Assembly (NCBI RefSeq): GCF_029227915.1
Contig: NC_079879.1
Coordinates: 3,970,001-4,034,000 of the forward strand
Source of the DNA: Hydractinia symbiolongicarpus
Lineage: Eukaryota > Cnidaria > Hydrozoa > Anthoathecata > Hydractiniidae
Direction of reading: 5' to 3'
Length of the DNA: 64,000 bases
Under the pieces are notes generated by a model. The model saw only the letters and a list, made by a program, of their open reading frames with translations, was not told the origin of the DNA and made no database searches. Within the stretch, counting starts at the first letter, position 1, and every line of letters starts with the position of its first letter. Below are positions 1 to 12,770 of the stretch, one piece after another. Made by a program: the position numbers and the translations under genes.

Positions 1-1739
1 CATAAAAATGTAACAGAGACCCAACACAAAGTACAAAAAATTAATTCAAGTGAATAAAAAAGTATTTTTTTGTTGAAAAGAATTATTCAGGCTTAAAAAA
101 ATAGCCTTTTGGCCACAGAAGGTTAAGCGAATGCGAAATATAAAATTACATTGGTCATTCTGTGCAATTACAATCAACCCAATACAATATAATTCACTCA
201 AGTTTGGAAAAATAAAGTGTAATGAGACATCTGCCTCCCACGAGACATCTGCAGGTAGATCAGGACTCAGCATGTTACTGAGAGATTTCATGAAATAATA
301 TAGCAGAACAACTTCACGAAACAAAGACAATTGTTTTCACAAATAAGAAAATCATTACAACGTATAAACAATGCAATGTAGAAAACCTGAAAGCAATAAA
401 CTGATGAAAATTTCACCGCCGCCCAGGTTATTGGAAAATGTTAAGATTGTTTGCAAAGGTGATAATAATATGCTGATAATACGAAATGACAAATTAGTTA
501 CTTTTGGCAACGCCACCGCACGCACCTCTTATGTTGCGCAATTCGAGAATCCTGCAAGAAATAGAAGCAAGGTCATTTTGAGCCTTTTGAAATATAAGCA
601 GAAATGTTAAAGGTAAACTAAAATTTACAAAGCATCAAAAGACTGGTAATATGGTGGATCTTGTGGAATATTTCTGCGTGGAGCTGCTGCACGATCAGTT
701 AATATGCGCGGTATATTCTTTTTTACAAATTATGCGAAAATTAGGATGCTCAGAAAAAAACAGATTTGAAGAATTGTAATACTAGCTCTCACACAAATTA
801 ATTATAAAATTAGAAATCATTAAATATATCGCAATATTATCAGCGTCGGTTGGAAAGATTGAAAGCAAAAGCCACAAAAAAAGAACAGTTTACCAGATAA
901 CATAACTTTACAAGTCGATAAAGTACAATATGTTATAAGGGAAATAAAATTTAACTGAACCATTTCCCTGCAAACATTATTATAAACTAAGTAATTGGAT
1001 TTTCTGGAAAGAAAGCTGGTTAGCCTATTACGTCTAATTAAGATCAACTATATTAAAAATAGAAGTAAAAATAAATTTATTTTACATAACCTAAACTAAA
1101 GATTTGCAGTGTAGACTATCCAACTGCCGAATCTTTTTGCAGAAAACATTAAAAGACTTCTCACTTTTCATTGCCACTTGAAGACCATCCCATTACTGAG
1201 CACCAGTATAAGAAACATATTGTAGACCGTGTCTCACAATCCTCTTTGCAAATTGTATGGTGAGCTTTCTATAAAAGGAAAACGCTCTGCGTATAGGATG
1301 GGCCTAAGCCATTTCTAGCCTTAATTTCCTCCTGAAGTAATATCTCACAAAAATGACGGTGCATTCTTTTGCAGGCGGATCTCTCTTGTGCAGGGTCATA
1401 ACACAACTTAAGAGCTTTGCTATGCACTGTTTTTTTTCGTAAGAGATGAATTAGTAGTGAATGAGTAAATGAGAGGACAATATCTGTTTTCTGACGCTAC
1501 AAACGAATTCGCTATAACTTTTCGTTCAATAAATGACATAAACCGATATTCGTTTTAAAGCAGATAATTTGGCGCTGGCCCTTTTAAATAATTCATTACC
1601 ATGCTTTGTGAAAGAAAGCGCGTTGTCAAAAGTTATTCAATTTCACATTATTTTAAAACATTTCTCATTAAAATTAACTAACTAATAATTAACATTTATC
1701 AACATTAAGTTGAAGACTATTTCTAGAAAACTATCACAA
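1..1739. other. AT-rich intergenic, no supported gene
   Basis: Short open frames exist here, for example at 46-330 on the minus strand and 371-610 on the plus strand. None has a signal peptide, a recognisable motif, or a convincing splice structure. I see no repeat or RNA gene. Confidence 0.5.
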
Positions 1740-2440
1740 ATACTAATACAAAGGTTTTTCTAACTTCTGCTTCACCTTTATGATATCAGTAGACGATGCA
1801 AAAAGGATATTTTCATCGGCATAGGGGGGTATACCTACGTCATTATCACTAAAATCTAACACAAGGTCGTTCAAATTAATATTAAAAAGCAAATGCCCAA
1901 TAATCGAGCCCTGAAAAACATCAATAAACAGATCAAATCAGGAGCTATATTTGCCACCTACCTTTTACTCACGACTAGTGAGGTACCTATAAAGAACATG
2001 TGAAGCCTAATTTGAGAAACTATTTGCAAGCATCTTTGCAAAAAGTAATTCATGATGCAGTCAAATGCTTTACTCAAATCTATTTAAACAGTTACTACAT
2101 GTTTTCCTCGATCTAATCCTAATGTCAGTCGCGCAGGATGAGTAATAAGGCATAGTGTGAACAGTAGCCCTTCATGAAACCACTTAATAACAGTGACATC
2201 TTACACAACATAAAAAATTGATATCTGATTATTTAAAACACGTTAAAATATTTCAGAGACAGATAGGAACATATTAATAGGCCTAAAGTGTTAATTTTTT
2301 GCCGTCGTCAACACATTTCAATAAATCAGGAAAACTTTGTTCGTAAACACATTCAATGTTGAAAAGATAAGTATGGTCTTTAGTATACGCATCAACAACC
2401 TGCTTTAATACGTTTGCCGGAACATAATTTCCAGACGAAC
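1740..2440 (-). pseudogene. Decayed LINE (CR1/Jockey-like) reverse transcriptase fragment
   Basis: Read on the minus strand in shifting frames, this stretch keeps the order of RT motifs of a non-LTR retrotransposon. First comes a degenerate fingers segment (RPINMFLSVSEIFQRVL), then the palm motif IDLSKAFDC (about 2050-2090), then QGSIIGHLLFNINLNDLV (about 1860-1910), then the catalytic-loop remnant YADENILFASS (about 1790-1820). The usual second aspartate of YADD is E here. Several in-frame stops and frameshifts show that it is dead. The endonuclease and 3' end are not recognisable, so the insertion limits are approximate. The family is known from established RT motif order; the exact clade is inferred. 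Confidence 0.75.
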
Positions 2441-3221
2441 CTTTATTTCACTTCAAATTTATAATATGTTTCTTTGTCGTGTCTTTATCGTTTTAAATAC
2501 CATTTCGATATCCTCGGATAGATTGTTTGATCTTTTAAACTTTGAGTTGATTTCGAATTTATAGGTAATTTCAACCCAACATTAAAACATCGAATGTAAT
2601 GCCAGCGATTTCCTTCAGCACCATCCCGAACATAAATTGGGCGGAATTTCAAAGCTCGTAACCACAAGCAATTTGGAAAGCCGTTTCTATATTAGTAACA
2701 CACACTCAGAACTTGATTATGTTCGCAACTGACTTAATTCTGATCTTAGTGCATGTTGGTACTAATTTTTGTCAACGGCAGCACGTGTAGATCGTTCGAT
2801 TTTATGCACCCTTTCCAGGTCGCGTAGCGGATCATTTCATAATGCGGTTAATGTGGAAAGTGCAGTCAGCGTTGTTCACTCGGCCTACACCACTGCTATG
2901 GTTACAGCTTTACAGCGTACCGTCTGCAGAGTATTTGCCAAGCAATGTTGTTTCTTGGAGAAATAGCCAAAAAGGTGTTTGCTAAAATATTATGTCCTGA
3001 ATTGTATATTAGAAAATTTTAAAACATTACGATAAATTTAACTCAATGAAAACATTGCATTACAAAGGTAGTTAGTTATTCAAATATTACCAGAATATGC
3101 AAATACGTTCATCCAACAGGTCAAGAAGTTGCTACATTTTACACAATGTTCCAACAATTCATGCATATGCTCGCAATATTCGAACAAGAAAGCCATGTCC
3201 TTATAAAATAGTTTTAGCAGA
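2441..3221. other. Intergenic, no supported gene
   Basis: A slightly GC-richer open frame at 2769-2966 has no recognisable domain. Minus-strand sequence at 2485-2667 might be further LINE remnant upstream of the RT fragment, but no motif confirms this. Confidence 0.4.
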
Positions 3222-4613
3222 TTAAAGGTTGTTCGGCGGAATGTGTCGTAAAAACTTTTTAAACACTTTTCGGAAGGAATGATACATCCGCGCATAAATA
3301 AAAAAGTTCACACACGAGTTGAATGCGTACAATGTAAACAAACTATAATTCAAGGAGACAAGCATGTCGTTGTATGTTTGAAATGTTGTCCAATCAAATG
3401 CTTGTATTGCGGTGTATAGGAACACAAATATCCAATATGGTGTCGTAAGAACGACGAAAACAAAAACAATTAAAGCAAACATATTTGTGATGCGTCGATT
3501 TTGCTGAATTCTTTTGGCAGTAGCAATGCTGTTATGGTGAATTTTCACACGTTTATGGAGATGATATGCGGATAATGTGTAGGCTATGACCATTACAATA
3601 ACAGGTATAAAACTGACAACAATAATAAAAATGGTAAAGTAAATAAACTGCTGCTTTTGGCTGCTCCACATGGATGCACATATATCATCTCTCAATTCCT
3701 GGAAATGACAATAAGGATATGTAACCAAGAGGGATAAAAACCAAACAAAACACACGCTGCTTATTTTGTTGGACCGTGATAGCTTTGCTTTGAATGGATA
3801 CAATATAATCCTAAAATAAAAGTACAAGTCATGAATGAATTAGACACTGCACTTTCGAATGCACATAAAGAGATCCTTACTTCGACTACGTAGCTAAGTC
3901 GCACTTATATTTGAGGTGTTGTTTTAGTTACTCGGACTATAAACCGGTTATCCATCTTATATGCTGTAAAAACCTTTATTGATAATTATTATTTACGCGC
4001 ACATTTCAGGACCGGAAACGCGGTTTTCAGAGTGCAAGGGCCATAAATACATTTTTCGAGACCCTTGAATGGCTTCAAATTGCTTCGTTTTAAATTACTT
4101 TGGAAACAGCACATTAACCTTTTAACATTTGAAAGTAACTATTGTCCTTCTTAAATCTTGATTCGGGGTCGGGAAAGGATGGGCATAAAGATCAGGTTCA
4201 TGTGAGGTTGATATTCTTCCTTAAAAGTTTTACCTTAAACGGTCTACAGAAACAAGGACTAACGACCATGCTGATGCGCATATGGTAAATCCATTCATCG
4301 ATGGTAAAATTTTACATAAAGCATAACCAAGATGCCATGCAGGACAGAGTAAGTCATATATCATGACAAGCGGTACATTTAGTGATGCCAAGAAATCAGC
4401 AAAAGCCAAAGAAGCGATCAATACATCCGACATTGTGTTGCGTGTTTTCTTTCGGTGTATAACATACAATACAACGGTGTTGCCAACCATGCCACATAAG
4501 AACACAAAACTGTAGGCTGCAATAAGTATTATTTTCCATCTGAATTCCATAAACCACTTAGAAGGTGAAAGAGTTGGTGATGTTGCGTTTTGTAATGCTG
4601 CAGGATCATCCAT
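3222..4613 (-). CDS. Class A (rhodopsin-like) GPCR, neuropeptide-receptor type
   Basis: Two coding exons, 4613-4234 and 3810-3222, are joined across a 423-bp intron (donor AAG|GTAAAA, acceptor TTTTATTTTAG|G) with phase 2, giving 322 residues. Seven membrane segments are visible. TM1 has the GN motif. TM2 has LAFAD. Before TM3 is the conserved Cys (LCKILPS), which pairs by family rule with the Cys in extracellular loop 2 (DDICASMW). TM3 ends SVDRL (D124-R125-L126), followed by YPF. TM4 has its Trp, TM5 its Pro, TM6 reads VLTTPYW, and TM7 reads NSCVNFFIY (residues 291-299). The intron falls right after the DRY-equivalent, a common position in this family. The loop pattern resembles peptide receptors of the galanin/allatostatin/somatostatin kind, but the ligand cannot be told. 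There are two oddities: DRL instead of DRY, and NFxxY instead of NPxxY. The C-tail is short and basic. The frame is fully open, so the gene is probably functional. Confidence 0.9.
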
Positions 4614-4625
4614 GCTTGTCTGTTA
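4614..4625 (-). promoter_or_regulatory. Possible splice/trans-splice acceptor just before GPCR start
   Basis: On the minus strand the start codon is preceded by GATTTTAACAG|ACAAGC-ATG. A pyrimidine-rich AG thus sits six bases before the ATG. It could be the acceptor of a 5'UTR intron or of a spliced leader, which some cnidarians use. No upstream exon could be identified by eye. Confidence 0.3.
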
Positions 4626-7397
4626 AAATCAAGCGCTTTAAAGAAGAAATGAGGAGGTTACCCTGTTTTACTTAAAACCGATGTGGTTACATCGAAAAAT
4701 AAAGTTTTAAACTGGTCACTCAGTGTTTTTCGAATTCCATGTTTGGCATAGAATGCTGTAAATATTCTTACTGTTTTCTTTATATATTCTGTTCGTCATG
4801 TGCGTCACAACTATACAATTCCTTTTCGCATTTTTGTTTTTTTATTCAATGAATTTTATTCTGTTAGTAATCAACTTACATTTCTATTTATTATTTTTCT
4901 ATAACTGTTTGGGCTAATGAAGAGTTTTATTTTAAGTTATTCCACATTTGCAATAGAAAAAGTGATAAACTCGAGCTGTCAGTAACATCAGTTTCTAGTT
5001 TAAACAAGCATCCACAACACAATAGTTATCAGAATAAATATTTTTTAACCATAGAGAAATTTGAACAAGGTCAAAAAACGTTGTATAAAAATTACTTAAA
5101 ATTATTAAAACAAAACTGGTGAGAAAGTGTAAAAGAGATTCTTCGACATGTTTAGTCTGCTTTCATAAAATGTAATTCTTGTTATTACGCAACCAAAGTT
5201 TTAAAAACTTTCGCCTTTACGATAATTTTAACGACAACGGTTCTAGAGATCAGATTGAACATGTTCAGGACGATCAGCTTCGTCCAATACGTTGAACTGA
5301 GATGTCGAGATAAGCTTCGTCCAAACTTTTTGTCACTTTTTATAAAATTGCTTAGGAAAGAACTGGGACGTTAACATGTAAACTCTTACGTGAGGGTGAC
5401 AAACGAAGATGTTATATGTTAACCACGTGATATGGCTACTCAATAACAAAAAAATTAAAGATATAATTACAACGAAAAAATGTTAATTTTTGACTTTACC
5501 AACACAATCGAAAATCAAGGTAACAACAGTAAAAAATTTCACTAGCACCTAGGACAAAAACCATGCATCTGTAATAATCTTAATATCACATTGAACATCC
5601 AAATTTATAAAAGGTTGCAGAGCGGGAACAGGTTCCTATGTTCGCAAGTGAGAAACTTTATTCTGCTCCATAACAAATATGGAAAGAGTTTTTATCTGCT
5701 ATAAAAAACAGTTTAAATATGACCTTAAAAGGAGTTCCTCAAGTAAAATGCCATCTTTTCCCCAAAGCTTTTTTTCTGCTTTTTGATATTTGTGTGCCGG
5801 CGTGACACTAGCGACATATCAGATTGCAAAAAATAAGCCCTTGGAAAATATATTTTCGCAATATACAATCTGCGATGGATTGAACTGAGCAACGCTTATA
5901 GAAAAAATTCAGGTCAATTTGTTTTATGGTTAAAGATGATTTTTATCATACTGTGTATTCATATCAGAAAATCATTAAAAATCTCAATTGATGTGTCTAG
6001 CTAGCTAATCCATACTTATCAAAAATTACAAAAAGCTGCAGACCAACTTAAATCTATTTTTTCTTGCTTGTGTCTTAAGGAGAAAATTTTATAGCTTATT
6101 ATTATTCGAACTACTAACCTTATTTGACTTGTTTTTAGATGATGGTATAAAATTCCAATCATTTGGTAATATTACACCAACTTAACTTACGAACTCATAT
6201 AAACAAGAAAAAAACGTTTCCAGTTTGTTTTGTTTTTCACAAATTTATTGGAATGATATTTTTAAATAGATCAGCAACCATGTTCCCCGCAGAACGTTTA
6301 AGGAAGCAGGAAATAAATTTAGAATAACCGAGACTAAGGAGATTTGACTTATCTAGTAAAAAACTGACACTTTCATCGACTTTTTTTTTAAAGAATTGAT
6401 TTTTTCCCGCTGTATAGTAAAAAAATAGAAAAAAAATATGCGCTTGAATGTCAAATGGGCTCCGCTGCGCTTAGCTCACTTCACAAAAATCTTGTAGATG
6501 GAATCACTAATAATTATTAAGTTTTCCCTTATATTTTAAGTTCACCATCCCCTAAACTTTACTTTTAAGTTAGTATAAAATTAATACCGCACGCTTTCGG
6601 TGAAGGGGCGTGTAAGTAATTTTTATCGCCTAAAACACGACGTTAAGTTGGAGAAAAGTTTTTAGAACAAAAAGGCCATAAATATACAGGCCCTAAGAAG
6701 AGTGGATATAAATATGTTTGGCTTGGATAAGCTTTCGCTTCAGGTTCAGGCTGGGGGTTACGTGGTACCTCTTAGACAAGTTTAAGCTGAATTAAAATGT
6801 AATGTTTTCTTATAAAAGTTTAGAACTGTTAATACGGTTACTGCTTTTATTTTTGCTGTTTTTTTACTTTGGATCGCATTTAATAATCACGTATACCGAG
6901 GTATGAAAAAACTCACAAAAACGTATTTTTTGGCAGGTAAATATGTTCATACTTAATGCATAAAAACAATTTCAACACAGTGAAAGAAGTTACTTACAAA
7001 TCCTACATGGCTACATAACATAACTTAAAATTATGGCGAGGTGTAACAGGAAACGAAAATGTAATAGTTAAAGAACTTACTAACAAAATAAAATACATTG
7101 AAATGTAATCACACATCTGATTTTAATAACAACAAGAAGCCCTGGGGGCTCTAAGAATTTCCGCTCACTACCAAAATATTTGATGAAAACCTGCTAATTC
7201 GTTGTGTTATCGTGCCAAACATTCGAAGGGGTTTGGTGCAAGAAGCTCTGAAGATAAAGCACACAAGCGACATTATATCTTACAACAAACGCAAACAAAA
7301 CGAAACGTGTCATAATAAACTCACATTTTAAAAAAAATTGCTAAGAAAAAATACAGCCTATCATTCATGGTTGAAAGTCTTGCGATTGAAACGTTTA
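4626..7397. other. Intergenic upstream of GPCR
   Basis: AT-rich DNA with no open frame that I can support. It may hold the GPCR promoter or 5'UTR exons, but no motif distinguishes them. Two short similar segments (GCTTCGTCCAA near 5275 and 5313) are noted only. Confidence 0.45.
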
Positions 7398-7772
7398 TGG
7401 TCTTTAACGGCATTTAGTTGACAAAAAAACAAAATTTTGGTGTGACCATCATTTTCAGCATACTTTTTTTATTAACTGTGCCATTTTTTGTTGAAAATAA
7501 AGTAGTTCTAATTCTTGGACCAATTTTGGCCTTAAATGGCATTTAGGTGACAAAAATCAAAATTTTGATGTCACCATTATGTTCAGCATACGTTTTTTGT
7601 TAACTCTACAAAATTTTGTCAAAAATAAAGTAGTTTTAATTTTTGGACAAATTTTTGCCTAGAATGACATTTAGGTAACAAGAAATCAAAATTTTGATAT
7701 CACCATCATGTTCAGCATACTTTATTTGTTAACTGTACCAAATTGTGTTGAAAATAAAGTAGTTTTAATTTT
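7398..7772. repeat. 128-bp minisatellite, three copies
   Basis: Three consecutive diverged copies of a unit of about 128 bp. Each contains CATTTAG (7411, 7540, 7668), then a CAAAATTTTG palindrome, a TTCAGCATAC block, and an AAAATAAAGTAGTT block. The copies differ by scattered substitutions and small indels. No coding potential is seen. Confidence 0.85.
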
Positions 7773-8599
7773 TTGTTTTAAAGAATTTCCTACGCCTTCG
7801 GGCGCGGAAATTCAATTACGAAAATAACAAAAAACAAGTAAAAAAATAACAGTACCAGCAACTTTACACCTGAATGAAATCGTTATTCCTTTAACATGCT
7901 ATACTATAGCGTTCACTTTCATATTTTGCTGAGAAGGAAGATCGGTCTTGATTAAGTCTCCAGAGCATGAAAATAGTTGACTATTTATAGCGTGTTAACT
8001 TCTTAAAATATTGTTCTGATTTAAATATAATAGTATTACAATATTTAAAAGGACGCGTATAGCATGATAATAATGCAGCGCGACTGATTTTGATGTACAG
8101 GTTTTGAGAAATATTTGTACAGCCATTGGAAACAAATAAAATGTTACACTGCTCATAGTAAAATACTCAGAAGTAAGACCATCTATTAACTTTGCTAACT
8201 GTGTTAATATCCACATGTCTATAATAGTGTTTAAATTTGTTGATTGATTTTTATTTTCTGAGAATCAAATGTGACTTTGATTAATCTACAGACCAAAATG
8301 GTAGCTGCCAAAACCAAAGGGCGCATTTGCGTGGTATATAACTTGTTATTGTTATTATTAGAAAATCTTTAAAGAGGATATACAATTCAGTTATTTAAAA
8401 ACAATATGCGTCCTCTATTCGACTTGTATTGTTTAACGTTCTTTAAATCACGTTGTTAGCGATCTTAATCGATATGTACATATGACGATCTGTATCTGCT
8501 CTACTTTAGTTCTCCGTTCGAGAAAGTTGAAAAAGGAAATAATAGATAAATATTTAATATTATTTCAAACAGTGTTCTATCAAAAGGGATAATTATTGT
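7773..8599. other. Intergenic, no supported gene
   Basis: AT-rich DNA between the minisatellite and the Penelope-like element. No motif, tRNA or credible ORF is seen. A 73-codon frame at 7995-8216 on the minus strand has no features. Confidence 0.45.
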
Positions 8600-10790
8600 C
8601 TAACTCCATCAAGTTTACCAACTGAAGAAATTTTTGCGAGTGTGGAACAGGCAATTAAAGTATTGTCAAAGGAAGAAGCAGACACTGTCCGTGCGAAAAT
8701 TAGCCTGACTCTACAAAATGCGAAAGTGCCAAAAGACAACATGACGAAACAGGAACGCATCACACTGTCCAATTAAGAAGGGACAAAGATAATATGATCT
8801 TGCCAGTTGATAAAGGTCGAACGACGGTCATTTTAGACAAAAATACATAATATCTGATTTTATATCAGATATTATGATCTTGCCAGCTGATAAAGGTCGA
8901 ACGACGGTCATTTTACACAAAAATGATTACCTTGATAAATGTTATGACCACATTAAAAATGGTCCATATGCACGCCTCAAAGCATGACACAAGGAATATC
9001 CTGATACGTTTAAATAAAGACAATAGCATTGATGATAGACTGTATTACAAACTTAGACCTTCAGAGGCTGCCTCGATTCTATGGTCTTCCTAAAATACAT
9101 AAACCTGGAATTCCTATACGCCCAATCGTGTCATGTACAGGATCGCCTTTGTATAATTTATCGAAATACCTAGCTTTTATTCTTAGCAATTACACAAAGA
9201 GTGATCACTGTAAACACTCGAAAGAGTTTTCGGAATTTATCAGAAACATACGGATCGAGGACGACGTGTGTATGGTATCATTTGAAGTTATTTCACTACA
9301 CAAATGTTCCGATAAAGGACACAATTTATATCATCAGGGAATTACTGTTAAATGATGATGAGCATGAGAACAAAACACGCATCCCTATTGACAAACTAAT
9401 GTCCTTGGTCCAAGTTGTACTTACAAAAACATGGTATGTATTTGACGGTAACCTCCTTACGCAAACTGACGGTGTGGCTATGGGTAGCCCAACATCCTCT
9501 GTGGTAGCTGAAATATATATGCGGGCTCATGAGACTACAGCTTTAACAACTGTAGAACACGCTCCAAGAGTTTGGAAAAGATTTGTGGATGACGTCCTTT
9601 TAATAATAAAAGGAGCACATCTGGACAAATTTTATGAACATATCAATAATTTGCACCCGAAGATTCAATTTACAATTGAACATGAGAAGAACGGTGCGCT
9701 TCTTTTCTTAGACATTCTAGTATCTCGCAACGGTGGTAACTTATCAGTATCAGTATACCGCAAACCAACTCATACTGATTAATATCTCAACTACATATCT
9801 AATCACCAAATGTCATGCAAAGAAAGTGTATTGTCCTCATTAGTGGACAGAGCAGTCAATGTAGTCAGTGGAAAGAATGACCGAAAGAAAGAGTTATCTC
9901 ATATAAACAACGCCTTACTTGCAAATGGGTACTCGAGACAGGCCATTAAAAAGGTTGAGAGGGAAATCAAGAAAAGGACTGATAAGAGCAGCGACGGAGA
10001 GTTGCGGAAAATGAACCAGTAGCCACAGTATGTAACATATTTTGTCGGGTATTGAAAAATCATAAAATGTAGCTAGTGTTTCAATCTAAAAACACGCTAC
10101 GTAGTATACTGTCGTATCCGAAAGACGAAATATGTCTAGAGAGTCAATGTAATATTGTCTACGAAATCCCGTGTAAGGATTGTGATGCTGTTTATGTCGG
10201 TGAAACAAAACGAATGTTTAAACAACTTGTGCAAGAGCACAAAAGAGCCGTACGCAACGCAGATACAGACAAAAATGAGATTGCGGACCATAGCTGGAAG
10301 AATGATCATGTTATAGACTGGGACAATAAAAAGATCATACACGGAGAACCTGATTGGACAGCAAAAAAAGTAAAAGAAACCATAAATAGTATAGACAGAA
10401 ATACTCATATCAATGGTATTTCCTATCAACCTCCAGAAATATGGTTACCCGCACTTCGGAAAGCGAACATTTAGGAAAAAGTGCAAAAAATGGTTCGGGA
10501 GAAACGTAACAAAAAGCGAAATTTTAGAAAAAGCAACGTAACATAAAGCGAACTTTTAGAAAAACGAAAGATTTTAATCAATCTATCGCTTCCATCTTGG
10601 TCCGTGAAAAAGTTAATTACTTTAATTGCTGTGATTTGATTGGTTAATTTCAATCCTCTATTTATCTCTTCAAATAATATATAGGCAAGGATGATTACGA
10701 TCATTGCCCGTCGATGAAAGCTGTAGCTGTCGAAACGTAGCCTAAAATAAACTCGCTTGTTCATGTCATGTAATATTATCTATATTACTC
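8600..10790 (+). pseudogene. Penelope-like retroelement (RT + GIY-YIG endonuclease), broken
   Basis: The parts follow the order of Penelope-like elements. A leading RT segment (LPTEEIFASVEQAIKVL, then ADKGRTTVIL, 8603-8930) is followed by RT core GLPKIHKPGIPIRPIVS (about 9080-9130), then DGVAMGSPTSSVVAE (about 9468-9510) and the catalytic FVDDVLLI (about 9582-9605). The YRKPTHTD end of the RT follows. After a linker, a GIY-YIG-type domain begins with VYEIPCKDCDAVYVGETKR (about 10156-10215) and ends at 10474. Damage includes an 80-bp internal direct duplication (8794 and 8874), a frameshift near 9300, and nonsense codons near 8774, 9781 and 10021. The non-coding 3' part runs to about 10790. 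In such elements the RT uses a GIY-YIG endonuclease for target-primed insertion; this copy cannot encode an intact protein. Confidence 0.85.
8847..8875. repeat. Hairpin between the two duplicated PLE segments
   Basis: A perfect 12-bp inverted repeat (ATAATATCTGAT and ATCAGATATTAT) with a 5-nt loop lies exactly between the two 80-bp-spaced copies of the ATGATCTTGCC...GTCATTTTA segment. It could have promoted the duplication by replication slippage. Confidence 0.7.
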
Positions 10791-11276
10791 AATGACTGGA
10801 TAGAAGCGGATAGAAGACTGAACCGATAAGTGGTAATATTTGTAAAATTAGAATACATATCTCATCAACAGTTCCCATAGTATCGCCTAAAATTTAAATT
10901 TTTTTTGTTTTTATCGTTAAGTCAAAAAAATGGGCATAAAAATGCGTGTGAAAATCCTGTCGAACATCTTTTTAGTAGGTGTCTGACAGATTGAGCCGTA
11001 GTCATGTCTAAGCATCCTTTGTAGCACTAACAATAGTTTTATTATTTACAATACAACACTTTTGATGTTAGAGATTTTATAAAAACCTCAAACATTTTAA
11101 GTAACAACAAGAGCATCGTTTAAAGTACGAACGATAATTGTGAGCTGTTCCAAGATTGGAATGTCAATCCATTCATCAGCAATGAGGCTTTAAATCTTCG
11201 ATTTGTGCGCGGGCGGTACACAGGAAATCAGATGGACGCAACTTTGCGAACACGCGGGGGCGGCGGTCACGATAGA
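10791..11276. other. Intergenic, no supported gene
   Basis: No motif is seen. The 11205-11276 end is markedly GC-rich (CGCGGGGGCGGCGGTCACG) and forms the flank of the chimeric retro-insertion. Confidence 0.4.
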
Positions 11277-11622
<346 letters not shown>

Positions 11623-12770
11623 CATCAATATTTACCCAGGATATACATTTCAGAATAAATTTCTGCTTTTCAAATGTGTCCTGCTAAAATTAAAATCAAA
11701 TACTCTACATTATATACAATTAAATATAAAATCGTCGATGTTCTAAAATCCAATAAAATGAAAAGGAATAGGCAAAACAAAAAGAAAAACGCTAAGCACA
11801 TAGATGAAATGGTGAAAATACACTAAAGATAAGATTATAGGTGTCCATGAGTTAAGCGCTCAAATGGGAGATAATTGGTATAAATGGGTGAGGCAACAAA
11901 GCTAGTATAATATATGAAATATTGAAAATGCTATACTAAGAAACGAAAGATGAAACATGCCATATCACAAATGCTTCCTTCGGCTAAATGTCGAATGAAT
12001 AATCGGCAAAAAACATTTTAATTCAAAACCGCGTATGTCATAAGCTTGCAGTATCTAAAAACATCAAGTAGAAAGGGTGAGAAACAGAGGTGAAAACATA
12101 TAAATAAGGAAGACTAGACAAGGTTTAAGAGCTTCATATTGTGTTAGGGTCCAAAGTCCAAATAAAGTGTGTAAGTAGGCCAAACGATTAAAAAATATGG
12201 TTATCCAATTTATTTTTAAATTTCATATAACTAGGCTCCCTTCGTATATCTATTGGTAAAGAATTATATATACTGGCACCCATATAGTAAAAACCATTTC
12301 TTGCCATATCCAAACGTACTGCTGGTAACTTTAGCGAATAAGAATTGTTTCGAGTCAGTCTTTGATGGTTTAGCAGCTGAAAGTGGTTCCAATAATTTGA
12401 GCATGTTTTTCGATCAATACATTTTCTGACAACATTACAAGCATTTCGTTGAATTTTGTCGTAAATGGGTTGTAAACTGTTGTTGTTAGTTACTACTCTG
12501 GCACGTCTATCCAAGGACTGCAGTTTGTTCAACTGGGTGTTATTCAGGTTCAAATTGATGATACTATTGAATGTAATGATTGGAGTTATCATTGTTTCGT
12601 AAATCTTTTTAGCAGTTGTATCGTCAACTTCGGATCGTAGTCTCGTCAGTAAACGGAATCTTCCAGATGCTTTTTTGTATGTAGAGTCGAAGTTGTTATT
12701 TAGAGACAACTTAGGATCAATAATTGATCCCAAATACTTGTAGCTTTTCGTCTCATTAATCTTAGTATGT
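11623..12770 (-). mobile_element. LINE 3' end: RT C-terminal region plus 3'UTR
   Basis: The minus-strand reading frame from about 12770 to the stop at 12188 encodes the region after the RT palm of a CR1/Jockey-like non-LTR retrotransposon. It contains [16 protein letters not shown] near the start, KIYETMITPIITF in the middle, and SIYNSLPIDIRREPSYMKFK at the end. About 565 bp of 3'UTR (11623-12187) follow, then the (AAAT)n tail. The element is strongly 5'-truncated, and its upstream neighbour on the same strand is a carrier cDNA, not RT. The frame is open to the stop, so the insertion is not very old. Confidence 0.8.

Noticed and set aside
10690-10760. Hammerhead ribozyme in the Penelope-like 3' end (GATGA...GAAAC)
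   Set aside because: The CUGANGA core is not matched (TCGATGA instead), and no stem III with a cleavage site can be drawn.
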